64,000 nt of DNA, from assembly GCF_900106015.1 (NCBI RefSeq), contig NZ_LT629797.1:5332001-5396000 (forward strand), read 5' to 3'. Each line of letters begins with the position of its first letter. The stretch's first letter is position 1. Below are positions 41,665 through 49,864 of the stretch, piece by piece. A model generated the notes under the pieces. It made no database searches and was not told the origin of the DNA. It saw only the letters and a list, made by a program, of their open reading frames with translations. Source of the stretch: Pseudomonas sihuiensis (GTDB lineage: Bacteria; Pseudomonadota; Gammaproteobacteria; Pseudomonadales; Pseudomonadaceae). A program made the position numbers and the translations under genes.

Positions 41665-42783
41665 ATGTCCATCTCCTTGCTTCGTCGACTGAGCCTGGCG
41701 CTCGGTTTCAGCCTGGCTGCCAGTACCGCCTTGGCGGAAAACTGGCCGCAACCCGACTGGCAGAGTCAACCCCGTGTCGAGAGCACCGCGCTGGCCGAGC
41801 TCGAACAGTACGCCTTCCCGGAACGCGATGACGTCGAACGCACGGGCGTGCGTACCGATGCGCTGCTGGTGATACGCGACGGGCAGATCGTTTACGAGCG
41901 CTACGCCGAACCGACCACGGCGCGGACCGCGCACCTGACCTGGTCGATGGCCAAGAGCCTGCTCGCTACCACCCTCGGCGTCGCTTACGGCGAGGGGCGC
42001 TTCAAGCTCGATGCACCGGCCGCGCAGTACTACCCGGCGATGGCCGAGCACCCGCAGATCAAGATCGGTCACTTGCTCAACTGGGCCTCGGGCCTGGCCT
42101 GGGAAGAGGACTACGAGTATGCGCCGCTGAAATCCTCGGTGGTGGCCATGCTCTACACCCGCGGCCGCACCGACATGGCGGCCTTCACCGCTGCGCATGC
42201 GGCGGACGCCGCGCCGGGCACGCGCTTTCGTTATTCCAGTGGCGACAGCAACGTGCTGGCCGCCGCGTTGCGTGGCATGGTCGGCGAGCAGGCTTACGCT
42301 GACTATCCCTGGACAGCGTTGTTCGAGCCGCTGGGCATCACCAGAGCGACCTGGGAGCGCGATGCCAGCGGCACCTTCGTTGCGTCGTCCTATGCCTACC
42401 TGAGCGCGCGCGACCTGGCCCGTGTCGGCCTGCTGATGCAGCGCGGCGGTCGCTGGGGCGAGCGCCAGTTGCTGCCGGCTGCCTGGGTCGATTTCGTATC
42501 CACGCCTTTCGCTGACTACCAGCCGCAGTTGGCCAAGCCGGGGGATGCCGTGCCAGGCGGGCATTGGTGGCTCAACGCCGAACTGCCAGGCAGCACGCGG
42601 CCCTGGCCGGATGCACCGGCCGATACCATCGCCGCGCTCGGGCATTGGGGGCAGGGGCTGTACGTGATGCCACAAGACAACCTGCTGGTGGTGCGTTACG
42701 CCGATGACCGCGACGGCAGCTTCAACCACAACGAGCTGCTCAAACGCGTGCGTGCGGCCTTCGCCGAAGAGGTGCAGCCATGA
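41665..42783 (+). CDS. Exported serine hydrolase of the beta-lactamase/DD-peptidase family
   Basis: 372 residues with a signal peptide (MSISLLRRLSLALGFSLAAS, cleavage near ALA). Class C beta-lactamase-like fold: nucleophile in TWSMAKSLL (SxxK), second motif YSSGDSN (Y-x-x-x-x-x-N type), and LGHWGQGLYV near the C-terminus as KTG-box equivalent. It acts in the periplasm or outside on an ester or peptide; the substrate is unknown (EstB/nylon hydrolase-like relatives exist). Translationally coupled (ATGA) to the small protein gene after it. Confidence 0.85.
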   Translation: MSISLLRRLSLALGFSLAASTALAENWPQPDWQSQPRVESTALAELEQYAFPERDDVERTGVRTDALLVIRDGQIVYERYAEPTTARTAHLTWSMAKSLLATTLGVAYGEGRFKLDAPAAQYYPAMAEHPQIKIGHLLNWASGLAWEEDYEYAPLKSSVVAMLYTRGRTDMAAFTAAHAADAAPGTRFRYSSGDSNVLAAALRGMVGEQAYADYPWTALFEPLGITRATWERDASGTFVASSYAYLSARDLARVGLLMQRGGRWGERQLLPAAWVDFVSTPFADYQPQLAKPGDAVPGGHWWLNAELPGSTRPWPDAPADTIAALGHWGQGLYVMPQDNLLVVRYADDRDGSFNHNELLKRVRAAFAEEVQP

Positions 42784-43100
42784 TCCGTCGCCATCCGATC
42801 CGCAGCGCGCTGGCGCTGCTGATGGTCCTGCTGCTGGCCTGGGCCTGGCCTAATCGCGCCCATCTGGCCGCCTTCCCCGACATCATCGGCGCCTACACGG
42901 CCAAGGAGTACTGCTCCTGTCGCTACGTCAGCGGCAACCCGGCGGCTTACTGTGAAGGCTATGTGAAGCAGTACGTGCCGATCAGCAGCCTGCTCGATGA
43001 CGACAGCGCCAAGCGCGTTACCGCCACCGGGCTGGGCCGTACTCACAGCGCGGTCTGGCTGGGCGAGCGGCAGGGTTGTCAGTTGTTGCCGAGCAAGTAG
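42780..43100 (+). CDS. Small exported or anchored Cys-containing protein, coupled to the serine hydrolase
   Basis: 106 residues; the ATG overlaps the stop of the serine hydrolase gene by four bases. N-terminal membrane or signal segment SALALLMVLLLAWAWPNR, then an outside domain with four cysteines in YCSCRYVSGNPAAYCEGYVK and RQGCQL. Its TAG stop is formed by the first bases of a GTAGGGCGGG repeat. I do not recognise the family. Coupling suggests it works with the serine hydrolase, perhaps as partner or chaperone. Confidence 0.68.
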   Translation: MIRRHPIRSALALLMVLLLAWAWPNRAHLAAFPDIIGAYTAKEYCSCRYVSGNPAAYCEGYVKQYVPISSLLDDDSAKRVTATGLGRTHSAVWLGERQGCQLLPSK

Positions 43101-43149
43101 GGCGGGTGAAACCCGCCACCTTGGAAGCGGCGGGTTGCACCCGCTCTAC
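43097..43149. repeat. Palindromic repeat (GTAGGGCGGGTG family)
   Basis: Starts GTAGGGCGGGTGAAACCCGC and ends GGGTTGCACCCGCTCTAC, forming a double-stem structure. The same family occurs at 54197-54251 (longer, perfect) and 57948-57970 (half copy). Its TAG is the stop codon of the preceding gene. Confidence 0.75.
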
Positions 43150-43228
43150 GGTGCTGTGGGCGCCGGGCTTTGCAAGGCTCGCGCTGGCGACTATCGTTGC
43201 CGCCTGGTCATGCCGTTTTCGAGTTCTC

Positions 43229-43801
43229 ATGCGCCGTTCGCTTCTCGCCCTGTTGCTTGCCGCTGCCTTGCCCGTTCACGCCGACTGGTACCTGGACAAC
43301 GAGTCCTCGCGGCTGTCGTTCATCTCCACCCATTCCGGCAGTCAGTCGGAGGTGCATCGCTTTCTTACCCTGCACGGGCAGATCGCGGCCGATGGTCGCG
43401 CGCGCCTGCGCGTGGATCTTGACTCGCTGAGCACCGGTATCCCGCTGCGTGACGAGCGCCTGCGCGCCATGCTGTTCGACACTTCGCGTCTGCCCGAGGC
43501 GCGCATCAGCGCGCAGGTCAACCTGCCGCAACTCACCGACCTGGCACCCGGGGCGCAGCTGGAATTGCGCTTGCCCCTGCAACTGACCCTCAACGAGCGC
43601 ACGCGCGAGCTGCATAGCGAACTGTTGGTGACGCGGCTGGATGATCGCCGCTTCCAGGTGGTGACCCTGGCGCCGCTGGTGCTGCACGCCGAAGATTTCG
43701 CCCTGGCCAGCGGCATCGAAGCGCTGCGTAAAATCGCCGAACTGCCGGCCATCAGCCTGTCGGTGCCGGTGGGCGCCGTGCTGATCTTTACGGCGCGTTG
43801 A
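43229..43801 (+). CDS. YceI-family periplasmic protein
   Basis: 190 residues from the ATG at 43229, which opens a signal peptide (MRRSLLALLLAAALPVHA); the longer frame from 43076 crosses a repeat and was rejected. YceI-like beta-barrel: WYLDNESSRLSFISTHSG, GRARLRVDLDSLSTGIPLRDERLRA (divided by the usual D-S-L-x-T pattern), MLFDTSRLPEARISAQVNL. Members bind isoprenoid-like lipids in the periplasm; the ligand is unknown. Its stop overlaps the next start codon. Confidence 0.82.
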   Translation: MRRSLLALLLAAALPVHADWYLDNESSRLSFISTHSGSQSEVHRFLTLHGQIAADGRARLRVDLDSLSTGIPLRDERLRAMLFDTSRLPEARISAQVNLPQLTDLAPGAQLELRLPLQLTLNERTRELHSELLVTRLDDRRFQVVTLAPLVLHAEDFALASGIEALRKIAELPAISLSVPVGAVLIFTAR

Positions 43802-44958
43802 GCGTGCATGCGCGCGGCAGCATCTTCCCCTGGCGAGGCGGCAATCGCTTCGAATTGCTGCTGGACGGGTCGGTATTTTTCCCGCGTATGCTGGCAGCCA
43901 TCGAGGGCGCCCAGCAGCAGGTAGAAATCGAGCTTTACCTGATCGAGGACGGCAGTTGCAGCGAGCGTCTGGTCGAGGCGCTGTGCCGAGCGGCTGAGCG
44001 TGGGGTGAGGGTACGTGGTCTGTTCGATGCCTACGGTGCGGCAGGCCTGGGCATCGCATTACGTGAGCGCATGCAGACCGCCGGTGTGCAGCTGCGCTGG
44101 TACAACCCGGTGCGCTGGCGGCGGGGTATCCGCAACTTTCATCGCGATCACCGCAAGCTGCTGCTGGTGGACCAGCGCCTGGCCTATGTTGGCGGCACTG
44201 GCTCCACCGATGAGTTCTGGCTGCCAGACGAGCCTCGGAGTCCCTGGCACGAAGCCATGGTGGAAATCGAAGGGCCGCTGGTGGGCGACTGGCAGCAGCT
44301 GTTCGAGCAACTGTGGCTGGCGCGCTTTTCCTGGCGCCCGAGTTATCAGCCGATACCGCTGAGCCTGCCTGAATGCCCGCCGGCCGGCGTTGGTCTGGGG
44401 CGCGTGGCCTATGCCGATGCTGCGCAGCACCGCGACATTCTGCTGTCGCTGTTGCGCGCACTGAAGGGCGCCAAGCAGCGCGTCTGGCTGGCCACACCTT
44501 ACTTCCTGCCGACCTGGAAAATCCGCCGCGCCCTGCGCCGCGCCGCAGCGCGCGGTGTCGAGGTGCGCCTGCTGCTGGCCGGGCGCAACACCGATCACCC
44601 GCCGGTGCGTTTTGCCGGGCAGCGCTACTACCCCAAGTTGCTCAGGGCCGGGGTGCGCATCTTCGAATACCAGCCACGCTTCCTGCACCTGAAGATGGTG
44701 CTGGTGGACGACTGGGTCAGCGTCGGCTCGTGCAACTTCGACCACTGGAACCTGCGCTTCAACCTCGACGCCAATGTCGAGGCGCTGGACCCGGATTTCA
44801 CCCGGGCAGTGACGGCCAGCTTCATCGAGGACTTCGGCGTCAGCCGCGAGATCACCCTCGATGATTGGCACCAGCGCCCCTGGTGGCGCCGCGCGCAACA
44901 GCGCCTGTGGGGCTGGCTGGACCGGCTGGCGGTGAATCTGCTGGATCGCTGGCGGTAA
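43798..44958 (+). CDS. Cardiolipin synthase-like phospholipase D family protein
   Basis: 386 residues with two HKD motifs: HRKLLLVD in NFHRDHRKLLLVD (about residue 120) and HLKMVLVD in RFLHLKMVLVDDW (about 300), each followed by a G-S/G-T pair (GGTGSTDEF, VGSCNFD). This is the ClsB-type two-domain layout without N-terminal membrane anchors. It probably makes cardiolipin or related phospholipid at the inner membrane. The TTG at 43798 overlaps the YceI stop; a GTG at 43804 is an alternative start. Coupling to YceI suggests joint membrane-lipid work. Confidence 0.83.
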   Translation: MSVHARGSIFPWRGGNRFELLLDGSVFFPRMLAAIEGAQQQVEIELYLIEDGSCSERLVEALCRAAERGVRVRGLFDAYGAAGLGIALRERMQTAGVQLRWYNPVRWRRGIRNFHRDHRKLLLVDQRLAYVGGTGSTDEFWLPDEPRSPWHEAMVEIEGPLVGDWQQLFEQLWLARFSWRPSYQPIPLSLPECPPAGVGLGRVAYADAAQHRDILLSLLRALKGAKQRVWLATPYFLPTWKIRRALRRAAARGVEVRLLLAGRNTDHPPVRFAGQRYYPKLLRAGVRIFEYQPRFLHLKMVLVDDWVSVGSCNFDHWNLRFNLDANVEALDPDFTRAVTASFIEDFGVSREITLDDWHQRPWWRRAQQRLWGWLDRLAVNLLDRWR

Positions 44959-45024
44959 TCCATGTCGATATCCTGAAGGCTCTATCTCAGGCGTTTCGTT
45001 CACATCCAGAAAAGTTTTGCCGCC

Positions 45025-45051
45025 TTGGTAGCGGAGAGTGGTTGCTATAGT
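45025..45051 (+). promoter_or_regulatory. Candidate promoter of the alpha/beta hydrolase gene
   Basis: TATAGT at 45046-45051 is a strong -10 match 72 bases before the GTG start. The only -35-like element is TTGGTA at 45025-45030 with a short 15-base spacer. The rest of the 164-base gap after the phospholipase D gene shows nothing else. Confidence 0.4.
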
Positions 45052-45122
45052 CGACAGCCTTTTTACGCCTGAGCTTGGCCGTGGCAGGCATGCAGTAGCG
45101 ACTCAGTCAGAGGAATGCGCCC

Positions 45123-46139
45123 GTGACGAAAACCCTGCTTATCGCGACACTTTCCGCCAGCCTCCTTCCCCTCTCTGTGCTCCAGGCCTCGCCGCAGGCT
45201 GGTTATGGCCCGCAGCTGGAAGGTTTCGAGTATCCCCACCCGATCCAGCGCTTCGAATTCAGTTCGCAGCAGCAGGATCTGTCGATGGGCTACATGGACG
45301 TGAAGCCAACCGGCCAGGCCAATGGCCGCACAGCTGTGCTGCTGCATGGTAAGAATTTCTGCGGCGCTACCTGGGAGGCGACCATCAAGGCGCTGAGCGA
45401 TGCCGGCTACCGCGTGATCGCACCGGATCAGATCGGTTTTTGCAGCTCAAGCAAACCGCGTGGCTATCAGTTCAGCTTCGGCCAACTGGCCAGCAATACT
45501 GACGCACTGCTCGAGTCGTTGGGGGTGGAGAAGGCCACAATGATCGGTCATTCCATGGGCGGCATGCTGGCCGCGCGCTATACCCTGAACCATGCCCTGC
45601 GCGTCGAGAAGCTGGTGCTGGTCAACCCTATCGGTCTGGAGGACTGGCAGGCGGAGGGTGTTCCCTACGTGACGGTCGACCAGCTCTATCAGGGCGAGTT
45701 GAAGACCTCCTATGACGGCATCAAGAACTACCAGCTGAAGTTCTACTACAACGGTGTGTGGAAGCCCGAGTACGACCGCTGGGTCGACATGCTCAACGGC
45801 ATGTATAGCGGGCCAGGCAAAGAGATCGTCGCCTGGAACCAGGCGCAGACGGCGGAGATGTTGTTCACCCAGCCAGTGGTGCACGAGTTCGCCAACATCA
45901 AAGCGCAGACCCTGCTGCTGATCGGTGGCAAAGATCGCACCGCCCCAGGCGCCAACCGCGCGCCGGAAGAAATCGCACAGCGCCTTGGCAACTACCCAGA
46001 ACTGGGCCGCAAGACCGCCGAGGCGATTCCCGAGGCAAAACTCGTGGAGTGGCCGGAGCTGGGCCATTCGCCGCAGGTCGAAGCGCCGGTGCTGTTCCAC
46101 GAGGTTCTGTTGCGCGAACTGGCGGCCAGCAGCGACTGA
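45123..46139 (+). CDS. Exported alpha/beta-hydrolase
   Basis: 338 residues starting at GTG 45123, preceded by AGAGGA; the GTG opens a signal peptide (MTKTLLIATLSASLLPLSVL, cleavage near QAS). Catalytic features: nucleophile elbow GHSMGGM (about residue 145), acid in LLIGGKDRTAPG, and His in ELGHSPQVEAP. The oxyanion region is LLHGKNFCGATWEATI. A periplasmic or secreted esterase/hydrolase with unknown substrate; prolyl-iminopeptidase-like and haloalkane dehalogenase-like relatives exist. Followed by a GGCAGAG/CTCTGCC hairpin (46147-46172). Confidence 0.86.
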   Translation: MTKTLLIATLSASLLPLSVLQASPQAGYGPQLEGFEYPHPIQRFEFSSQQQDLSMGYMDVKPTGQANGRTAVLLHGKNFCGATWEATIKALSDAGYRVIAPDQIGFCSSSKPRGYQFSFGQLASNTDALLESLGVEKATMIGHSMGGMLAARYTLNHALRVEKLVLVNPIGLEDWQAEGVPYVTVDQLYQGELKTSYDGIKNYQLKFYYNGVWKPEYDRWVDMLNGMYSGPGKEIVAWNQAQTAEMLFTQPVVHEFANIKAQTLLLIGGKDRTAPGANRAPEEIAQRLGNYPELGRKTAEAIPEAKLVEWPELGHSPQVEAPVLFHEVLLRELAASSD

Positions 46140-46502
46140 TCGACCAGGCAGAGCCCGATTCCGGACTCTGCCGATGGTGATCGGGTTAGGCGCTCCCGGC
46201 GGCTTTCGTTACAGCCCAGCCTGGTGGCGGAGCTGTCCTGGCTTCGCGGCCCTGTTCGCGGCGCGGCGCCGCTCCTGCAGTTCAGAGCCGTGGCGCATTG
46301 GGCAGCATGGCCTGCCAATAAATAGTTCCCCACCTTCCTGATACCTCGTCATTCAGCAGGCTGAGTGTTGCGGCTTGCGCCCCGCGCCAGGGCGCCATTC
46401 ATCCTTTTGGGCGACAGATGAAATCCCTCCTTGGTGCGCTTATCCGAGGTGTGGTCGCTGCGTAGGGTTCCCTGCAGTTGCACCCCACTTCAGGAGACCC
46501 GC
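46140..46502. other. Gene-free intergenic region before the DUF1302 gene
   Basis: 363 bases with no supported gene. It contains the hairpin GGCAGAG/CTCTGCC (46147-46172) and GC-rich palindromic stretches (GGCGGAGCTGTCC...GGCGCCGCTCCTGCAG, about 46224-46280) that look like a degenerate repeat. I saw no convincing sigma-54 or sigma-70 promoter. The frame from 46431 into the DUF1302 gene is an upstream extension without a ribosome site. Confidence 0.4.
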
Positions 46503-48299
46503 ATGACAAGAACAACAGGGCCCGGACTATTCCAGCCGCACACCTTGGCTTTGGCCGTCGCCGTCGGTTTTGTCGCACCGGCACAGGCCGTCAACTTCAA
46601 CATCGGTGAGATCGAAGGGCAGTTCGACAGCTCGCTGTCGGTCGGCGCCAGCTGGTCGATGCGCAGTCCGGATCGCGATCTGATCGGCCCCAACAACGGC
46701 GGCCAGGGCCAGGCGCAGACTGGTGACGATGGGCGCTTGAATTTCAAGAAGGGCGAGACCTTCTCGAAGATCTTCAAGGGCATCCACGACCTCGAACTGA
46801 AGTACCGCGATACCGGCGTATTCGTGCGCGGCAAGTACTGGTACGACTTCGAGCTCAAGGACGAAAGCCGCCTGTTCAAGGATATCGACGACAGCAATCG
46901 CAAGGAGGGCGCCAAGTCTTCGGGGGCGGAAATTCTCGATGCCTTCCTCTACCACAACTACGCCATTGGCGATCTGCCTGGCACGGTGCGGGTCGGCAAG
47001 CAGGTGGTGAGCTGGGGCGAGAGCACTTTCATCGGCAACAGCATCAACGCCATCAACCCGATCGACGTGGCCGCCTTCCGCCGCCCCGGCGCGGAGATCA
47101 AGGAAGGCCTGATCCCGGTGAACATGCTCTACCTGTCGCAGAGCCTCACCGACCGCCTGAGCATGGAAGCCTTCTACCAGCTGGAGTGGGACCAGACCAT
47201 CCTCGACAACTGCGGCACCTTCTTCTCCACCGCCGATGTGGCCGCCGATGGCTGCGACAACGGCTACCACATCGGCTCGCCGGCCATCGCGCCGTTGCAG
47301 CCGATTGCCGCCGCGTTCGGGCAGGGCTTCCGCGTCGACAGCGAAGGGGTGATCCTGCCGCGTGCCGGTGATCGTGATGCGCGTGATAGCGGCCAGTGGG
47401 GCCTGGCCCTGCGCTGGCTTGGTGACGAGACCGAGTACGGCGCCTACTTCATGAACTACCACAGCCGCACGCCCATCGTCAGCACGCAGAACGCCGGGCA
47501 GGCGACCTTGAATGCGCTGCCGGGGATCATTGGCACCGCCAATGGCATCGTACCCGGCAGCGGCGCCGGCCTGGCGCAGAGCGTAATGCTCGGTAATGGC
47601 CGCTACTACCTGGAGTATCCGGAGGACATCCGTCTCTACGGTCTGAGCTTCTCCACCACGCTACCCACCGGCACCGCCTGGGCCGGCGAGGTCAGCTACC
47701 GGCCCAACCTGCCGCTGCAGATCAACACCACCGACATGACCCTGAGCCTGCTCAACCCGATCACCAATGGAGCAGCTGCTCCAGTGGTGGCCGGACCGGG
47801 TCAGGACAACGTCGGCTACCGGCGCAAGGAAGTCACCCAGGTGCAGACCACCTTCACCCATTTCTTCGATCAGGTGATGGGCGCCGGGCGCTTCACCCTG
47901 GTCGGCGAAATCGGCATGGCCCATGTCGGTGGGCTGGAGAGCCGTGAAGACCTGCGCTACGGCCGCGATTCGCTGTTCGGTGCCTACGGATTCCGTGGCG
48001 ACACTCACGGCTTCGTCACCAGCACTTCCTGGGGCTACCGGGTGCGTGGCATCTGGGAGTACAGCAACGTGTTCGCCGGGGTGAACCTGCGGCCGAACGT
48101 CTCCTGGTCGCATGACGTCGACGGCTATGGCCCCAACGGCCTGTTCAACGAGGGTGCCAAGGCGGTGAGTTTCGGGGTCGATGCCGACTACCGCAACACC
48201 TATACAGCCAGCCTCTCGTACACCGACTTCTTCGGTGGCGAGTACAACACCGCGGTCGACCGCGACTTCCTGGCGCTCAGCTTCGGCGTGAGCTTCTAG
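46503..48299 (+). CDS. DUF1302 outer-membrane protein
   Basis: 598 residues from the ATG at 46503 (AGGAG upstream). A signal peptide (ALAVAVGFVAPAQA, cleavage near residue 31) precedes the DUF1302 pattern VNFNIGEIEGQFDSSLSVGA and KYRDTGVFVRGKYWYDFEL, with many barrel-like strands and a C-terminal FLALSFGVSF ending in Phe, as outer-membrane barrels do. Family members occur beside DUF1329 genes in Pseudomonas clusters for hydrophobic compounds (steroids, long-chain or aromatic esters). It is probably a channel for a lipidic substrate. Followed by the DUF1329 gene after 27 bases. Confidence 0.88.
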   Translation: MTRTTGPGLFQPHTLALAVAVGFVAPAQAVNFNIGEIEGQFDSSLSVGASWSMRSPDRDLIGPNNGGQGQAQTGDDGRLNFKKGETFSKIFKGIHDLELKYRDTGVFVRGKYWYDFELKDESRLFKDIDDSNRKEGAKSSGAEILDAFLYHNYAIGDLPGTVRVGKQVVSWGESTFIGNSINAINPIDVAAFRRPGAEIKEGLIPVNMLYLSQSLTDRLSMEAFYQLEWDQTILDNCGTFFSTADVAADGCDNGYHIGSPAIAPLQPIAAAFGQGFRVDSEGVILPRAGDRDARDSGQWGLALRWLGDETEYGAYFMNYHSRTPIVSTQNAGQATLNALPGIIGTANGIVPGSGAGLAQSVMLGNGRYYLEYPEDIRLYGLSFSTTLPTGTAWAGEVSYRPNLPLQINTTDMTLSLLNPITNGAAAPVVAGPGQDNVGYRRKEVTQVQTTFTHFFDQVMGAGRFTLVGEIGMAHVGGLESREDLRYGRDSLFGAYGFRGDTHGFVTSTSWGYRVRGIWEYSNVFAGVNLRPNVSWSHDVDGYGPNGLFNEGAKAVSFGVDADYRNTYTASLSYTDFFGGEYNTAVDRDFLALSFGVSF

Positions 48300-48326
48300 G
48301 CCAACAGGATCAGTTGAGGAATGCAG

Positions 48327-49694
48327 ATGAATACAACCCTGAAGATGCTCGGCGCGCTGTCCCTGAGCCTGCTGGCCAGCGGTGTGCTGGCTGCGGTCAG
48401 CGAGCAGGAAGCAGCCAAGCTCGGTACCAGTTTGACCCCGCTGGGCGGCGAGATGGCCGGCAACGCAGCCGGCACCATCCCCAGCTGGACGGGCGGCCTG
48501 GCGACCAATGCCGGGCAGGTCGATGCACGCGGTTTTCTCAGTGACCCGTTCGCCGGCGAGCAGCCGCTGTTCACCATCACCGCGCAGAACCTGGAGCAGT
48601 ACCGCGAGCAGTTGTCGGCCGGGCAACTGGCGATGTTCGCGCGCTATCCGGAAAGCTATCGCATGCCGGTGTACCCGACGCACCGCAGCACGGTGGTGCC
48701 GGATGCGATCAACGCTGCGGCCAAAACCAGCGCGCTGAAGACCGGCCTGCGTGATGGCGGCAACGGCCTGACCGGCTTCACCGATAGCCGCTATTACGCC
48801 TTCCCGATTCCGCAGAACGGCCTGGAGGTGGTATGGAACCACATCACCCGTTACCGCGGTGGCAACCTCAAGCGCAGCATCGTGCAGGCCTCGCCGCAGA
48901 CCAACGGCGCCTACACCCTGGTGAACTTCGAGGACGAAGTGGCCTTCCCGGACAACGTCCCCGATATCGATCCGGGCAAGGCGGAAAATGCGCTGCTGTT
49001 CTTCAAGCAGCGGGTCACCGCGCCGGCGCGTCTGGCCGGCAACGTACTGCTGGTGCACGACTCGCTCGACCAGGTGGCCGAGCCGCGCATGGCCTGGCTG
49101 TACAACGCCGGTCAGCGTCGTGTACGGCGTGCGCCGCAGGTGGCCTATGACGGCCCGGGCACTGCGTCGGACGGTCTGCGTACTTCGGACAACTTCGACA
49201 TGTTCAACGGCGCCCCGGATCGCTACGACTGGAAGCTGGTGGGCAAGCGCGAGCTGTTCATCCCCTACAACAACTACCGCCTGGCGCTGCCGAGCGTGAA
49301 GTACGCCGACATCCTCAAGGCCGGGCACATCAACCAGGACCTGACCCGCTACGAGCTGCACCGCGTGTGGGAAGTGGAGGCGACGCTGAAGTCCGGCGAG
49401 CGCAACATCTACGCCAAGCGCCGCTTCTATGTCGACGAGGACTCCTGGCAGATCGCCCTGTCCGAGCACTATGACGGTCGCGGCCAGCTCTGGCGTGTCG
49501 GCGAGGCCATGCTGCTGCAGCACTACGCGCAGAAGATCCCGGTCTACGCCCTGGAAGCGCTGTACGACGTCATCGCCGGTCGCTACGTCGCCGTCGGCAT
49601 GGCCAACGAGGAGAAGATGTCGATCCAGTACGGCACCCAGGCCTCGGCCAAGGACTTCACCCCGGCAGCCCTGCGTAACGCCGGCGTGCGCTGA
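48327..49694 (+). CDS. DUF1329 outer-membrane lipoprotein-sorting-like protein
   Basis: 455 residues. The ATG at 48327 is preferred to the one at 48321 because GAGGA lies seven bases before it. Signal peptide (MNTTLKMLGALSLSLLASGV). Family features: SEQEAAKLGTSLTPLGGEMA, YPTHRSTVVPDAINAAAK, FPIPQNGLEVVWNHITRYRG and KLVGKRELFIPYNNYRLALP, a LolA/LolB-like half-barrel in the periplasm. It works with DUF1302 proteins, probably in carrying a lipidic compound. A clear terminator follows. Confidence 0.9.
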   Translation: MNTTLKMLGALSLSLLASGVLAAVSEQEAAKLGTSLTPLGGEMAGNAAGTIPSWTGGLATNAGQVDARGFLSDPFAGEQPLFTITAQNLEQYREQLSAGQLAMFARYPESYRMPVYPTHRSTVVPDAINAAAKTSALKTGLRDGGNGLTGFTDSRYYAFPIPQNGLEVVWNHITRYRGGNLKRSIVQASPQTNGAYTLVNFEDEVAFPDNVPDIDPGKAENALLFFKQRVTAPARLAGNVLLVHDSLDQVAEPRMAWLYNAGQRRVRRAPQVAYDGPGTASDGLRTSDNFDMFNGAPDRYDWKLVGKRELFIPYNNYRLALPSVKYADILKAGHINQDLTRYELHRVWEVEATLKSGERNIYAKRRFYVDEDSWQIALSEHYDGRGQLWRVGEAMLLQHYAQKIPVYALEALYDVIAGRYVAVGMANEEKMSIQYGTQASAKDFTPAALRNAGVR

Positions 49695-49713
49695 CCACTA
49701 AGCAACTCGAAGC

Positions 49714-49749
49714 AAGCCGGTGTCGCCTTGTGCGCCACCGGCTTTTTTC
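49714..49749 (+). terminator. Rho-independent terminator of the DUF1302-DUF1329 operon
   Basis: AAGCCGGTG (49714-49722) pairs with CACCGGCTT (49736-49744), followed by TTTTCT. Located 20 bases after the DUF1329 stop, so the LuxR gene needs its own promoter. Confidence 0.85.
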
Positions 49750-49864
49750 TGTGCGCCTCTCTCACGTGAATCTCGCGCCATAAGCACCAAGGGGTGGTCG
49801 CACGCGGTGAGCGGGGTACCATCGTCTGGTGGTTCAACAATGACAAGCAGAGAGAACCGCTGCC

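Noticed and set aside
43076..43228. Upstream extension of the YceI gene
   Set aside because: It runs through a palindromic repeat and lacks a ribosome site; the ATG at 43229 opens a clean signal peptide.
47661..49523. A 620-codon minus-strand frame opposite DUF1302/DUF1329
   Set aside because: Antisense shadow; no ribosome site and no recognisable domains.
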